43,882 nt of DNA from an uncultured Methanobrevibacter sp. (lineage in GTDB: Archaea; Methanobacteriota; Methanobacteria; Methanobacteriales; Methanobacteriaceae). Within the stretch, counting starts at the first letter, position 1, and the number at the start of each line of letters is the position of its first letter. The stretch spans positions 1 to 43,882 of the forward strand of contig CAMNJW010000008.1 in NCBI GenBank assembly GCA_946541845.1, given 5' to 3'. Positions 1-10,945 of this stretch are shown here, piece after piece. The position numbers and the translations under genes were made by a program. The notes under the pieces are model-generated. The model was given only the letters and a program-made list of their open reading frames with translations. It did not search any database and was not told the DNA's origin.

Positions 1-314
1 TCCATTTCATCTTTTTTACCTTTACCAGGTGCGTCACCGATGATGATAGCAGGAACATCTTTTTCGGATAATAATTCTCTTGCTCTAGCTGGACCAGGTG
101 CTCCTGGGTTTGGGCTAATGAAGATTGCGAAGTCAGGTTCGAAAGCGTCTATTTTAGGTACGACGTCTTCAACTTGTTCTGGGTTCATTTTTGCTCCAGA
201 TCCAAAGGTTCTTACATCGATATTTGGTCTGTCTGCTCTTTCGTCTAACAATAGGTCAATTACTGGTGAAGTACCAATATTACCACTTTTAATAATAGCA
301 ATTTTAACTACCAT
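1..314 (-). CDS. mtd: F420-dependent methylenetetrahydromethanopterin dehydrogenase, N-terminal part
   Basis: Partial gene running off the left edge. About 104 N-terminal residues are visible, beginning MVVKIAIIKSGNIGTSPVID and containing the segments FGSGAKMNPEQ and SPNPGAPGPARARELL, which I recognise as Mtd. The full family protein is about 275 residues. The enzyme reversibly reduces methenyl-H4MPT to methylene-H4MPT with reduced F420 in the cytoplasm, a core step of hydrogenotrophic methanogenesis. An AAAGGAG ribosome site lies 8 bases before the ATG at 314, and a TTTAAATA box lies upstream, so expression is probably strong. It stands alone, with the tRNA-Val gene upstream on the same strand. 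Confidence 0.95.
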   Translation of the reverse strand, partial: MVVKIAIIKSGNIGTSPVIDLLLDERADRPNIDVRTFGSGAKMNPEQVEDVVPKIDAFEPDFAIFISPNPGAPGPARARELLSEKDVPAIIIGDAPGKGKKDEM

Positions 315-323
315 AATTAAGTC

Positions 324-366
324 TCCTTTTTCGATAGTTATAATTTTAATTAAGAAACTATTTAAA
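324..366 (-). promoter_or_regulatory. mtd promoter and ribosome binding site
   Basis: On the minus strand a TTTAAATA box lies at 359-366, which predicts transcription start near 336 and a leader of about 22 bases. The AAAGGAG site at 324-330 sits 8-9 bases before the mtd ATG. This is a textbook archaeal promoter read from sequence; no start site has been mapped. Confidence 0.6.
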
Positions 367-582
367 TTTTATTATTTAGGATTTTTAATCAGTATACTAA
401 TTATTTTGATGAAAATTGTTCAGTATAATATTTTATTTAATAAAAAGGTATACAATTTAGTATTTTTTTAAGAAAATATTGACTAAGTTATGGGTAAATA
501 TCGTAAGAATAAAGTAATAATCCACTAATTAAATAACGAAAAAGTCGACTAAAAACAAGAAATTTCAAAATAAAATTAGGAG

Positions 583-654
583 TGGTTCCGACGAGATTCG
601 AACTCGTGATCCCCTCCTTGTAAGGGAGGTATCATACCACTAGACCACGGAACC
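583..654 (-). tRNA. tRNA-Val (anticodon UAC)
   Basis: On the minus strand a 72-base cloverleaf is complete. The 7-bp acceptor stem pairs GGTTCCG (648-654) with CGGAACC (584-590), followed by discriminator A at 583. The anticodon arm has stem CCTCC/GGAGG and loop CTTACAA, giving anticodon TAC (valine). The T-arm carries GTTCGAATC. The terminal CCA is not encoded, since the genome continues CTCC, and there is no intron. A TATA-like stretch at about 683-693 lies at a plausible distance upstream. Confidence 0.95.
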
Positions 655-780
655 AACAAACAATATTATGAATTTTCTATTATATATAGTTTTCCATTTT
701 TAAAAAAAATTAAACAAAGTAAGTTTAATATATATAAAAAACATAAACAATTATCATATAAAATTATAAGAAGTGATAAA

Positions 781-1704
781 ATGGCTTGGGACGATAAGGA
801 AACTAAAGTTTGGATGGACGGAGAATTCGTTGAATGGAAAGATGCAAATATTTCAGTACTTTCTCACGTTGTTCACTATGGTACTAGTGTTTTTGAAGGT
901 ATTCGTGCATATGAAAACGAAAATGGTGTTGCTGTATTTCGTTTAAAGGAACATGTACAACGTTTATTTGATTCCGCTAAAATTTATAAGATTGATATTC
1001 CATTTACACAAGAGGAAATTGAGGAAGCAATTTTAGAAACCCTTCGTGTTAATGATTTAGGAGCATGTTACATACGCCCTATCGTATTTAGGGGATATGG
1101 TGAATTAGGAGTAAATCCGTTAGGCTGTCCTGTTAATGTAGTTATTGCTGCTTGGGAATGGGGATCCTACTTAGGTGAAGAAGGAATGGCAAATGGTGTG
1201 GATATTGGTGTATCTTCATGGAGAAAACCAGCACCGGACACTTTCCCTGCTCTTGCAAAATGTGGTGCAAACTACATGAACTCCCAATTAGCAAAACTTG
1301 AAGCTATTGACAATGGATTTGATGAAGCAATCATGCTTGATTATGAAGGACACGTTTCTGAAGGTAGTGGAGAAAACATTTTCTTGGTTGAAAATGGCAA
1401 ATTATTTACCCCATCAATGTCTTCATCAAACCTTAAAGGTATTACAAGGGACTCCATCATGACTGTTGCACGTGACTTAGGCTATGAAGTGGTTGAGGAA
1501 ATCATTTCAAGAGAAAGATTATACGCAGCTGATGAAGTATTCTTCACCGGAACTGCAGCTGAAGTTACCCCAATCCGTTCAATTGATCACAGAACCATTG
1601 GAATTGGTAGAAGAGGCCCAATTTCTGAAAAGTTACAATCCACATTTTTCGATATTGTAGAAGCTAAAGTTGAGGACAAATACGGTTGGTTATCATATAT
1701 CTAG
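781..1704 (+). CDS. ilvE: Branched-chain amino acid aminotransferase
   Basis: A 307-residue class IV PLP aminotransferase. It catalyses the last step of valine, leucine and isoleucine synthesis by transferring the amino group of glutamate to the branched 2-oxo acids. Lys160, in the segment [15 protein letters not shown], corresponds to the PLP-binding lysine of the family. The segments SEGSGENIF and [16 protein letters not shown] match the cofactor and substrate loops of IlvE rather than D-amino-acid transaminase. Its length matches the bacterial enzyme. A TATA-like stretch at about 724-738 and an AGTGAT ribosome site precede the ATG. The uppP gene starts 11 bases after the stop, so the two are probably co-transcribed. 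Confidence 0.95.
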   Translation: MAWDDKETKVWMDGEFVEWKDANISVLSHVVHYGTSVFEGIRAYENENGVAVFRLKEHVQRLFDSAKIYKIDIPFTQEEIEEAILETLRVNDLGACYIRPIVFRGYGELGVNPLGCPVNVVIAAWEWGSYLGEEGMANGVDIGVSSWRKPAPDTFPALAKCGANYMNSQLAKLEAIDNGFDEAIMLDYEGHVSEGSGENIFLVENGKLFTPSMSSSNLKGITRDSIMTVARDLGYEVVEEIISRERLYAADEVFFTGTAAEVTPIRSIDHRTIGIGRRGPISEKLQSTFFDIVEAKVEDKYGWLSYI

Positions 1705-1715
1705 TGGTGTAGGCT

Positions 1716-2549
1716 ATGAATATAATTCAAGGAATTATAATTGGTATCGTTCAGGGGTTAACTGAATTTTTACCGGTTAGTAGTTCAGCGCATTTAGTCT
1801 TTATTCAAAATATATTGGGTGTTGAAAGTTCTCTTGCTTTCGATACTTTTCTTCATTTGGGAACCTTGATTGCTGTTTTATGGTTCTTCCGTTGGGATAT
1901 TATTAAAATGCTCAAATCCTGGTGGTTAAGCATTGGCGATATTCTTCAAGGAAGATTCAGGCAAGGTTTTTATGATGACCCATATAAAAGGCTTGCATGG
2001 TATGTTATTTTAGCCACCATTCCTGTAGGTATTGTTGGTGTATTGTTTGAGGACTCCATTGATGCTTTATTTTCAGGTGCTCTTTATGTTCCAGCATTCT
2101 TTTTGTTTGTAACCGGTACAATCCTTTACTTATCCCAAAGAATGAACAGTGGAAATATAAATTTACACAATATTTCTAAAAAAGAAGCATTATTCATGGG
2201 TTTAGGTCAAGCATGTGCAATATTGCCTGGGCTTTCAAGGTCAGGTACCACTATTGCTGCAGGTCTAACAGCAGGTCTTGATAAGGAATTTGCAGCTAAA
2301 TTCAGTTTTATATTATCTATCCCTGCAATTCTTGGAGCATTTGTTCTTCAGCTAAAAGACATCGGTTCTGCAATGGATGTAAACTTTTTACCTGTATTTT
2401 TAGGGTTTATTGCAGCTATTATTGCAGGTTACATGGCAATTAAGTGGATGTTGGATTTAATTCAAAATAAGAGTTTAGACATCTTCGCTTATTATTGCTG
2501 GGTGGTTGGTATAATAGTGTTTATGGGCTCAATCGCTCACATATTTTAA
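1716..2549 (+). CDS. uppP: Undecaprenyl-diphosphatase (BacA/UppP family)
   Basis: A 277-residue polytopic membrane protein with the two UppP signatures: E17 with SSSAH (22-26) in the N-terminal half, and PGLSRSGTT (171-179) with the catalytic-region arginine 175. The family removes phosphate from C55 (or archaeal polyprenyl) pyrophosphate to regenerate the lipid carrier used for wall precursors and glycans. In a pseudomurein-walled methanogen that carrier serves pseudomurein and surface glycan assembly. About eight hydrophobic segments are visible. It follows ilvE closely, a link by position only. It is probably the last gene of this unit. Confidence 0.93.
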   Translation: MNIIQGIIIGIVQGLTEFLPVSSSAHLVFIQNILGVESSLAFDTFLHLGTLIAVLWFFRWDIIKMLKSWWLSIGDILQGRFRQGFYDDPYKRLAWYVILATIPVGIVGVLFEDSIDALFSGALYVPAFFLFVTGTILYLSQRMNSGNINLHNISKKEALFMGLGQACAILPGLSRSGTTIAAGLTAGLDKEFAAKFSFILSIPAILGAFVLQLKDIGSAMDVNFLPVFLGFIAAIIAGYMAIKWMLDLIQNKSLDIFAYYCWVVGIIVFMGSIAHIF

Positions 2550-2580
2550 AATTTAAAAAAATAGAGAGTAAATCTCTATT
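2550..2580 (-). terminator. Terminator of the cobT unit
   Basis: An 8-bp stem, AATAGAGA (2560-2567) with TCTCTATT (2573-2580), and a 5-base loop. On the minus strand it is followed by a run of seven T and further AT-rich sequence. It overlaps the last bases of cobT including its stop, and lies between the convergent uppP and cobT genes. Confidence 0.55.
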
Positions 2581-3646
2581 TACATACTTTTTCTATTCTT
2601 TTTCTTAATTTTTCAACAGAACTTCCTAAAACAAGTGCTGTAAACATTGCCCCTCCGGCTCCAGCTCCTTCTTTTACAAATCCTGTCAGATAATTTTTCA
2701 ATCCCTCATGCTCGGAATCTTCAAATCTAGGGTCAACAACATTCACGGTAATGTTATCATCAATCTGTTTTAGAATTCCGAACAAATCAGCAGTCTCATC
2801 AGCAGCAACAAACACTGTTGTTGCTAAATTGATTCTTGAAAAATCGAAATTTGGCTGAATGGATTTAATTACTGCACAAGTAGCTGCCATTTGGGTTCCG
2901 CCTGCTAAGATAATTGGAATATCAGAGCCTAATACAAGTCCGGCTATTGCTGGTATTGTTGGATCTCCTACTGCGGCAATTGCTTGAATTGCATCAGCTT
3001 CTCCAGGTACGATTCCAGCATTTTTCAATCCTTCATCAACTGTTTTTTCCTTTAAGTCATGAGGGTTATGTGGCATACTTCCACTAACTTTTCCATTAGC
3101 TTCATAACCTAATGCTTTCAATACTCCATATGCTGTTGTTGTACCTGCAGGTATGCTTTCTCCGATAATTAGCATTTCATGCCTTCTTGACAGTTCAGCA
3201 CCTAAATCCTTTCCGTTTTCGAAAATTTCTAATGGATTTAAAATACCTTTTCCGGTTCTTATGTCTCTTCCGTATTCTTTTCCGAAGCTGACATATTCAA
3301 CATCAGGTTTAATTTTGGAACCTGCATCAACAATAATGAATGGGATATTTGCAACTTGAAGTGCTGCTTTTGTGAGTCTTGCAGGGGTTGGTGCCGCAGC
3401 ACCGTCAACAACTGTTTCAGCTGCAGTTTCAGTACAGCGTACTTCTCCTAAAACCATAAATTCAGCATCCGCAGCTGGGGTGTAAACGGTTAGTTCAGGG
3501 GTCGCACCCGCTCCGGAAATTCCAGGAATCTTTGAAGTTTCAGTTGTTCCAATAGTAACTATAAATACTGGGTCATCACATTCTTGTAATTTTTCGATTA
3601 AATCAGTTGACCCGTAAGTTTTTATTCCATCAATCATCTTTTTCAC
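2576..3646 (-). CDS. cobT: Archaeal CobT-type nicotinate-nucleotide phosphoribosyltransferase (UPF0284 family)
   Basis: A 356-residue protein of the archaeal family once named UPF0284, homologous to bacterial CobT. Glycine-rich segments such as GISGAGATPE, GESIPAGTTTAYG and GGTQMAATCA are visible, typical of the phosphoribosyltransferase fold. The family activates the lower-ligand base of cobamides by moving phosphoribose from nicotinate mononucleotide. Methanogens need cobamides for the Mtr methyltransferase. Its start overlaps the end of the upstream unknown gene by 17 bases, so the two are translationally linked. CbiE of the same pathway is encoded about 33 kb away. The identification is firm; which base it activates cannot be read from sequence. 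Confidence 0.85.
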   Translation of the reverse strand: MKKMIDGIKTYGSTDLIEKLQECDDPVFIVTIGTTETSKIPGISGAGATPELTVYTPAADAEFMVLGEVRCTETAAETVVDGAAAPTPARLTKAALQVANIPFIIVDAGSKIKPDVEYVSFGKEYGRDIRTGKGILNPLEIFENGKDLGAELSRRHEMLIIGESIPAGTTTAYGVLKALGYEANGKVSGSMPHNPHDLKEKTVDEGLKNAGIVPGEADAIQAIAAVGDPTIPAIAGLVLGSDIPIILAGGTQMAATCAVIKSIQPNFDFSRINLATTVFVAADETADLFGILKQIDDNITVNVVDPRFEDSEHEGLKNYLTGFVKEGAGAGGAMFTALVLGSSVEKLRKRIEKVCK

Positions 3647-4184
3647 CTAATTTTTTCAACTGTTCTATGATAATTTTATTTTGATTAATAATCTTTTTAT
3701 TTTGAACCATGATTTTCTTTAGCATTTCCCTTTCGGGTAGCTGGTCATCAGTATAGAATTGCTTTCCGTCTCTTGCTCTTGGCGGAATTCTGATTTGATC
3801 TTTTGGAGGAAGTGAAGTTTTTTCCTCTGGTTTTGGTGTAACGTTAATTTGATTTTGGGGAGTTGGTTCTTTCTCGTCAGACCTTGGAGGTATAACTCCT
3901 CTTGAGGCACTGTCTTCATTGCTTATGAAGTCAACATATCTGTGCTGCACTTCATTTTTCCCCCTTTCATCAAGCAATTCCATTAGTCTGTCATCTACTT
4001 CTTTAACACCGTGAAGCTGTTCTTGTTCCACTTCATGAATTAACCTTTTTTGAATGTTATAGGCATTGTAAATTGGTATTCCCCTTATTTCACATTCATT
4101 TTTGAACATGTCACTGATGTTAATGTCTCCTGTCAATTTTTTAACCCTTTTCTGTTCCGGAGTATTAGCACTATAAAATCCCAT
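3630..4184 (-). CDS. Conserved hypothetical protein with C-terminal coiled coil
   Basis: I do not recognise this 184-residue protein. Residues 1-90 look globular and charged. Residues about 95-150 form a proline-rich, probably disordered linker with repeated PP and PKPEEK-like stretches. Residues about 153-180 (for example MLKKIMVQNKKIINQNKIII) have the regular hydrophobic spacing of a coiled coil. There is no signal peptide or membrane segment. It precedes cobT in the same unit and overlaps it by 17 bases in another frame, which suggests linked expression but does not establish a role in cobamide synthesis. It diverges from kae1-bud32. Confidence 0.75.
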   Translation of the reverse strand: MGFYSANTPEQKRVKKLTGDINISDMFKNECEIRGIPIYNAYNIQKRLIHEVEQEQLHGVKEVDDRLMELLDERGKNEVQHRYVDFISNEDSASRGVIPPRSDEKEPTPQNQINVTPKPEEKTSLPPKDQIRIPPRARDGKQFYTDDQLPEREMLKKIMVQNKKIINQNKIIIEQLKKLGEKDD

Positions 4185-4263
4185 ATTTTTACTATTGTAT
4201 TTTAAATTTAAAAAATATTTTTATATTTCAAATCGAAATATACTAATTAATTAAATTTTTTAG

Positions 4264-5862
<1,599 letters not shown>

Positions 5863-5907
5863 TTTTTTGGATTAACTATATAAAAAAATGAAATCATAAT
5901 AAGAAAT

Positions 5908-6459
5908 ATGATAACATTTATAACTGGTAACGAACATAAAGTTAAAGAAGCAGAGAATATTTTCAAGGATTATGACATTAACTTGGAGCATATTGATTTA
6001 GGCTATGAAGAACCCCAAGGAACTCTTGAGGAAGTGGCCATATCAGGCGCAAAATATGCTTGTCATGAACTTGGAAAACCTGTGATTGTTGAAGATGCTG
6101 GTTTATTCATTAAAGCTTTAAATGGATTTCCTGGGACTTATTCACATTACGTTCAAGATACCATTGGAAATCAAGGAATTTTAAAGTTATTAGCAGATAC
6201 TGATGACCGTTATGCCGAATTCAGGTCAGTTATTGGGTACTGTGCCCCCAATTCTGAGCCCAAGACTTTTTTAGGCAAGGTGTCAGGTGAAATCGCAGTT
6301 GAAGAAAAAGGAGATTTAGGATTTGCTTTTGATCCGATTTTCTATGTTCCTAGTCTGGATAAGACATTTGGAGAACTTACAACTGATGAAAAAAACCAAT
6401 TTTCACATAGAAAAAATTCTTTAGAAAAATTTATAAAATGGTATTCTTCACAAGAGTAG
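5908..6459 (+). CDS. XTP/dITP pyrophosphatase (HAM1/RdgB family)
   Basis: A 183-residue house-cleaning enzyme that hydrolyses non-canonical purine triphosphates (dITP, XTP) to the monophosphate and pyrophosphate. Family motifs are present: the N-terminal phosphate-binding [10 protein letters not shown], the acidic VEDAGLFI, the substrate loop FPGTYSHYV, and [11 protein letters not shown] with the C-terminal [10 protein letters not shown]. Length is normal. A TATA box (about 5875-5885) lies only about 30 bases before the ATG and no ribosome site is visible, so the mRNA is probably leaderless. It sits between kae1-bud32 and rps15, a common setting in Euryarchaeota. Confidence 0.94.
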   Translation: MITFITGNEHKVKEAENIFKDYDINLEHIDLGYEEPQGTLEEVAISGAKYACHELGKPVIVEDAGLFIKALNGFPGTYSHYVQDTIGNQGILKLLADTDDRYAEFRSVIGYCAPNSEPKTFLGKVSGEIAVEEKGDLGFAFDPIFYVPSLDKTFGELTTDEKNQFSHRKNSLEKFIKWYSSQE

Positions 6460-6525
6460 CATTATTTTTCTAATAGTACTAATTGGGCTTATTTAAGATT
6501 TAAAAAATTTAAAGAGGTTTATATT

Positions 6526-6924
6526 ATGGCAAGACCAGAATGGGTAACTTATAGTGATGAAGAAATTGAAGAAATGATTTTAAAATTTAACAGAGAAGGT
6601 AAAAGTACTTCCGAAATCGGTATTATCTTAAGAGACCAATACGGAATTCCATCTGTTAAAGATGTAACTGGTGAAAGAATCACCCAAATCTTAAAAAGAA
6701 ACGGTCAAGCTGGAGACTACCCAGAAGACTTATTAAACTTAATCAAAAGAGCTGTTAACATCAGAGATCACTTAGAAGAAAACCCTAAAGATTTACACTC
6801 TAAAAGAGGTTTAACTATTATCGAATCTAGAATCAGAAGATTAGCATCTTACTATGTAAATGAAGGTGCATTACCTGAAGGTTGGAGATATAATCCAAAA
6901 GAAGCAGCACTCCTTGTTAAATAG
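6526..6924 (+). CDS. rps15: 30S ribosomal protein S15 (archaeal uS15)
   Basis: A 132-residue protein of the archaeal/eukaryotic S15 type, longer than bacterial S15. It has an N-terminal extension ([18 protein letters not shown]) and a core ending in [19 protein letters not shown]. It binds 16S rRNA in the central domain. A ribosome site, AGAGGTTT, precedes the ATG. Its 3' end overlaps the start region of the DHH nuclease gene, giving the arrangement rps15-DHH nuclease that recurs in Euryarchaeota. Confidence 0.97.
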   Translation: MARPEWVTYSDEEIEEMILKFNREGKSTSEIGIILRDQYGIPSVKDVTGERITQILKRNGQAGDYPEDLLNLIKRAVNIRDHLEENPKDLHSKRGLTIIESRIRRLASYYVNEGALPEGWRYNPKEAALLVK

Positions 6925-8248
6925 AGCTAGTGAAGCTACTGATGTGCTTAAGGAGCACATTGAAAAGGATAGTGTTATAAGAATAATTTCTCATAACGAT
7001 GCTGATGGAATTTCCGCAGCAGCAGTCATAGCGAATGCTTTAGCTGAAGAGAATGTTCAATTCCACACTACAATAATTCCTCGTCTTAAGGAGGATATTG
7101 TAAATCAGTTAAGGCATGAAAAATATGACTTATTCATATTTTCAGATATGGGCAGTCCGTTTATTAAGGAATTCAATACCTATAAACATGATGTCATTGT
7201 TGCAGATCACCATCAGGTAAATGATGCCGAGTCCGAAAGCAACGTTGTCCATATCAATCCTCATTTGTTTGGCATTGATGGTAGTAAGGACTTATGCGGT
7301 GCGGGTTCAAGCTATTTGGCTATTCGTGACCTTGACAAAAAGCATTTGGCTTACTTTGCTTTAGTCGGTGCATTTGGTGATATGCAAGGCCAAGACGGTT
7401 TTACAGGTGTTAATCAATTGATTTTAAATGATGCTCTTGAAAGTGGAACTTTAGAAGTTCATGAGGGTTTAAAAATTGTTTCTAAGGCATCTGAACCTAT
7501 TTTTAAGTCTCTCGCTTACACTTTTTCACCTCCACTTCCTAAAATCAGTGGGGATTTGGATGGTGCACGTGAGTTTTTAGAGCGCATGAACTTATCTTAT
7601 GGAATCAAATTCACAGATTTGGAAGATGAAGAGAAAGACCTATTGAAGGATGCTCTTATTTCCATTAATCCTGATATTTTTGGCGATTGTTACACAGTTC
7701 CAAAAGAAGTGCCGTTATTGCGTGATTTAGAGGAATATTCATATATTCTCGATGCATGCGGTAAAAATAAAAAGCAAGGTTTAGGTTTAAGCATTGCATT
7801 AGGTGAACGTGAACAGGCTCTTGATGCCGCCTTAAAATTGCAACGCCAATATCGTGACCAAATTGTTAAGGGTTTGGAATGGATTAAAAAAGAAGGGGCT
7901 CAACAGCTCAACAGTATTCAATATTTATACTCTGAAGATAAGGTATTGAAATCTGTAATGGGTACTATTGCAAGTATTGGATTGTCTGTTGAATTATTGG
8001 ATGATTCAAAACCGGTTATTGGTCTTTCAAGACTTCATAAAGATATTAAGATTTCAGGTAGGACCACTCGTGACATGGTTGCTAAAGGGGTTAACCTTGG
8101 TAAGGCTCTACAGGATTCATCAAATAATTTCGGCGGAACCGGTGGAGGTCATGACATTGCTGCTGGCGCTATGATTCCTTATGAAAGCAAAGACAATTTC
8201 TTGCATTTAGTTGATGAAATGGTTGAATATCAATTAGCAAATGATTAA
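6914..8248 (+). CDS. Archaeal DHH-family single-strand nuclease (RecJ/GAN-like)
   Basis: A DHH/DHHA1 phosphoesterase related to archaeal RecJ and the GINS-associated nuclease. Counting from a TTG at 6914 (444 residues), motif I SHNDADG has D29 and D31, an aspartate follows at 78, the DHH motif is at 98-100, and the C-terminal DHHA1 motif GGTGGGH is at 407-413. The reading frame is open back to an ATG at 6860, but that would overlap rps15 by 65 bases. TTG 6914, with an 11-base overlap, or GTG 6944 fits better. The start is therefore uncertain; the rest is firm. A role in replication or repair is expected. The aconitase X gene starts within its stop region. Confidence 0.9.
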   Translation: MLNRASEATDVLKEHIEKDSVIRIISHNDADGISAAAVIANALAEENVQFHTTIIPRLKEDIVNQLRHEKYDLFIFSDMGSPFIKEFNTYKHDVIVADHHQVNDAESESNVVHINPHLFGIDGSKDLCGAGSSYLAIRDLDKKHLAYFALVGAFGDMQGQDGFTGVNQLILNDALESGTLEVHEGLKIVSKASEPIFKSLAYTFSPPLPKISGDLDGAREFLERMNLSYGIKFTDLEDEEKDLLKDALISINPDIFGDCYTVPKEVPLLRDLEEYSYILDACGKNKKQGLGLSIALGEREQALDAALKLQRQYRDQIVKGLEWIKKEGAQQLNSIQYLYSEDKVLKSVMGTIASIGLSVELLDDSKPVIGLSRLHKDIKISGRTTRDMVAKGVNLGKALQDSSNNFGGTGGGHDIAAGAMIPYESKDNFLHLVDEMVEYQLAND

Positions 8249-9437
8249 TATGTTTTTAACAAAAGAAGAAGAACAAATGTGTGATGGTGAGTTTGGAGAA
8301 ACCATTAGAAAAAGCATGGATATTCTAGTTGCTTTAGGAGATATCTATGGCGCTTCTAAATTGGTTGACATAACCTCTGCACAGGTATCTGGTGTTTCAT
8401 ACAAAACTATTGGAGATGCCGGTTTAGAATATTTACAAGATTTAGCTAGTGACGGTTCAGGTAAGGCGACTATTAATGCTTCATTAAACCCGCCTGGAAC
8501 TGATTTGGATAATTGGAAAGAGTTAGGATTTCCGGAAGAGTTTGCTATAAAGCAAAATCAAATTGTAGATGCTTATGCAAATCTTGGTATTTCTAAAACA
8601 TGTACTTGTACTCCTTACTTGGTGGGTAATGTTCCAAGATTCAGGGATCATGTCTCATGGTCTGAATCATCTGCTGTTGCATTTGTAAATTCAGTTATTG
8701 GCGCTAGAACTAATCGTGAAGGTGGACCTGCTGCATTGGCTGCAGCCATTGTTGGAAAAACTCCATTATATGGATTCCACTTAGACCAAAACAGAAAAGC
8801 CAATTTGGTCGTTAATGTTAATTGTGAACTCAGCGGTGCTGATTTTGGTGCATTAGGCTATATCATTGGTAAGTTTGTCGGCGGGGGAGTTCCTTACTTT
8901 GTATTGCAAAACACTCCTACTAATAATGATTTGAAAACATTAGGTGCTGCACTCGCTTCATCCGGTTCAGTTGCACTTTACCATATGGAAAATGTTACTC
9001 CGGAATATGCTGTGGCAGGTAAGGAAGAAGTGGAAGACAACATGTTCATTTCTGAAAAGGAAATCATGGAAACTCGCCAAAAATTGACAACCACCGACAA
9101 AGAACCTGATTTAATTTGTTTAGGATGTCCTCATGCATCTTTAGAAGAAATTAAACAAGTAGCTAACATTGTCCAAGGAAAAACTATTAAAAATAAACTC
9201 TGGATTTGCACATCCGTTAGTGTAAAAGCAACTGCAGATAGGATGGGTTACACACAAACAATCGAACGTGCCGGCGGAAACGTCGTATGTGATACTTGTA
9301 TGGTTGTTGCCCCTATCGAGGAGATGGGCTTTGAAGTGATTGGTGTAAATTCAGCAAAAGCAGCAAACTATGTTCCATCAATGTGTGGACTTGATGTTGT
9401 TTATAATGATGTAGAAAACCTTATTCAATTCGAATAA
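8241..9437 (+). CDS. Aconitase X large subunit, probable phosphomevalonate dehydratase subunit
   Basis: A 398-residue protein of the AcnX/DUF521 family. Recognisable segments are [38 protein letters not shown] and the C-terminal CDTCMVVAP, with cysteines suited to an iron-sulfur cluster. In archaea this large subunit pairs with a small AcnX subunit to dehydrate 5-phosphomevalonate to anhydromevalonate phosphate, a step of the archaeal mevalonate route to membrane isoprenoids. The small subunit is not adjacent. ATG 8241 overlaps the nuclease stop by 8 bases; the ATG three codons later (8250) is an alternative. Poly-T follows the stop. Confidence 0.9.
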   Translation: MINMFLTKEEEQMCDGEFGETIRKSMDILVALGDIYGASKLVDITSAQVSGVSYKTIGDAGLEYLQDLASDGSGKATINASLNPPGTDLDNWKELGFPEEFAIKQNQIVDAYANLGISKTCTCTPYLVGNVPRFRDHVSWSESSAVAFVNSVIGARTNREGGPAALAAAIVGKTPLYGFHLDQNRKANLVVNVNCELSGADFGALGYIIGKFVGGGVPYFVLQNTPTNNDLKTLGAALASSGSVALYHMENVTPEYAVAGKEEVEDNMFISEKEIMETRQKLTTTDKEPDLICLGCPHASLEEIKQVANIVQGKTIKNKLWICTSVSVKATADRMGYTQTIERAGGNVVCDTCMVVAPIEEMGFEVIGVNSAKAANYVPSMCGLDVVYNDVENLIQFE

Positions 9438-9559
9438 GTTTTCTAAAATTCTTTTTTTTAAATTAATTCTTTAAAATTAAATAACTTATTTTCTTATTAA
9501 ACTTTAAATTAAATAAAGTCTATAAATTATAAGTAATGAAATTGTGAGGAAGACTTTTT

Positions 9560-10945
9560 ATGAATTATTTAGTTGTTGGTGCTGGAAATGCTAGTAGGCC
9601 TGTTGCAAGACTACTAAATCATTTAGGTCATGATGTTGTCATCACTGATTTAAAGGATATCTCTGAATTTAAAATTGAGTTTCAAAGAAGTTTAATTGAA
9701 ATGGAAAAGGAAGGTGTAACCTTAGATATGGCAAATAAAGATCCGTCTGTCGATGGATTTGATGCTGTTTATATGCCGCCTACATTACCGGAATCCGCTC
9801 CAATAGCTCAAAAAATTGCAAAGTCTGACTTAAAAGTTTTAACTAATGAAGAATTCTCTAAAATAGTGAATGATTTGATTCCTGTTGACATTATCGGTAT
9901 TACCGGAACCATGGGAAAAACAACCACCACTTTCATCACAACAAGCCTGTTTAAACAGGCGGGATTTAAGGTATGGTCCTGTTCATCTCTTGTGAATAAC
10001 TTAGTTTCAGAGGCAATCATCGATGGGATTGTCAAGGGCAAGGCTGATGATTGTGATGTTGCCATCTTTGAACTTCCTCATGGTACAATCGGCCTTTTGA
10101 ATAGATTGGACATTAAGATAGGTCTTTTAACTAATATTGCAGAAGACCACCTGTCCGAGTTTGGAGGCTCACTTGAGAAATACCAACAACGCAAATTGGT
10201 CTTGCAGGCCATGAGCGAAACATTTATAGCAAATAATTCCTGCAGGGACATTATCGAAGCAGTTAGGGATGATGCAATATTTTACGCCTTGGATGAAGAT
10301 GTGGACTTTAAGGGCACTGTCGGCGATAAATCATTAACTATCAAATATGAGGATGACGAATTTACCACTCCATTTTACATGATGAGTTATTTCTTTGAAA
10401 ACTCTGTTGCGGCATCTGCTGTCGCTCTGACATATGGAGTAAGTAAAAATGATATCATTGATGCATTGACAGAATTTAAAGGTCTGCCTGCTCACATGGA
10501 AGATGTGGGTGACTATAATGGCAGAAAGGTAATTTTGGATTCTGCATTTTTATATGATGGAATGAAGATAACATTGGATTACTTTAAGGATGACAGTGTT
10601 GTTTTATTCCTTGATCACTTTGATACTTTGTCTGTGAGGGATAAAGCTGAAGTTGGTCAATTGGTAAGTGGTTATGACATTAAGGTTGTAATTGCTAGCG
10701 GATTTAATGAGGTTACACAATGTGTTGAGATGGAAGCGGCACAGGAAATATTAGATGCAATTACAAATCCCAACATTGAAAAAGTTGCTGTTGAAACAAT
10801 TGAAAAGGCTGCTGAGCTTACATTTAAATATTCAGTGCCTGGCGATATTATTTTGCATATGGGACCACTTATAGCATATGACAGATTGACCACTGTTGAT
10901 AAAATCATGAAAGGATTGGAAATAGGAAGTAAGAAATATGAATAA
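9560..10945 (+). CDS. Mur ligase family protein (MurD-like); pseudomurein ligase or F430 synthetase candidate
   Basis: A 461-residue ATP-dependent peptide-ligase-type protein. Residues 1-30 form a dinucleotide-type fold (VVGAGNASRP), the ATP loop GITGTMGKTTTT is at 113-124, and the central domain has NIAEDHLSEFGG. The C-terminal domain is less typical: the usual DYAHNP motif is replaced by LDSAFLYDGM. Mur-type ligases in methanogens build the pseudomurein peptide, and one MurD-like branch (CfbE) closes the last ring of coenzyme F430. The sequence alone does not separate these. GAGGA precedes the ATG. Its end overlaps the next ligase gene by 8 bases, so the two are co-translated. Confidence 0.8.
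   Translation: MNYLVVGAGNASRPVARLLNHLGHDVVITDLKDISEFKIEFQRSLIEMEKEGVTLDMANKDPSVDGFDAVYMPPTLPESAPIAQKIAKSDLKVLTNEEFSKIVNDLIPVDIIGITGTMGKTTTTFITTSLFKQAGFKVWSCSSLVNNLVSEAIIDGIVKGKADDCDVAIFELPHGTIGLLNRLDIKIGLLTNIAEDHLSEFGGSLEKYQQRKLVLQAMSETFIANNSCRDIIEAVRDDAIFYALDEDVDFKGTVGDKSLTIKYEDDEFTTPFYMMSYFFENSVAASAVALTYGVSKNDIIDALTEFKGLPAHMEDVGDYNGRKVILDSAFLYDGMKITLDYFKDDSVVLFLDHFDTLSVRDKAEVGQLVSGYDIKVVIASGFNEVTQCVEMEAAQEILDAITNPNIEKVAVETIEKAAELTFKYSVPGDIILHMGPLIAYDRLTTVDKIMKGLEIGSKKYE

Noticed and set aside
40-471. Plus-strand 143-codon ORF at the left edge
   Set aside because: It is the antisense of mtd, whose protein sequence is clearly recognisable; its tail runs into the AT-rich promoter region.
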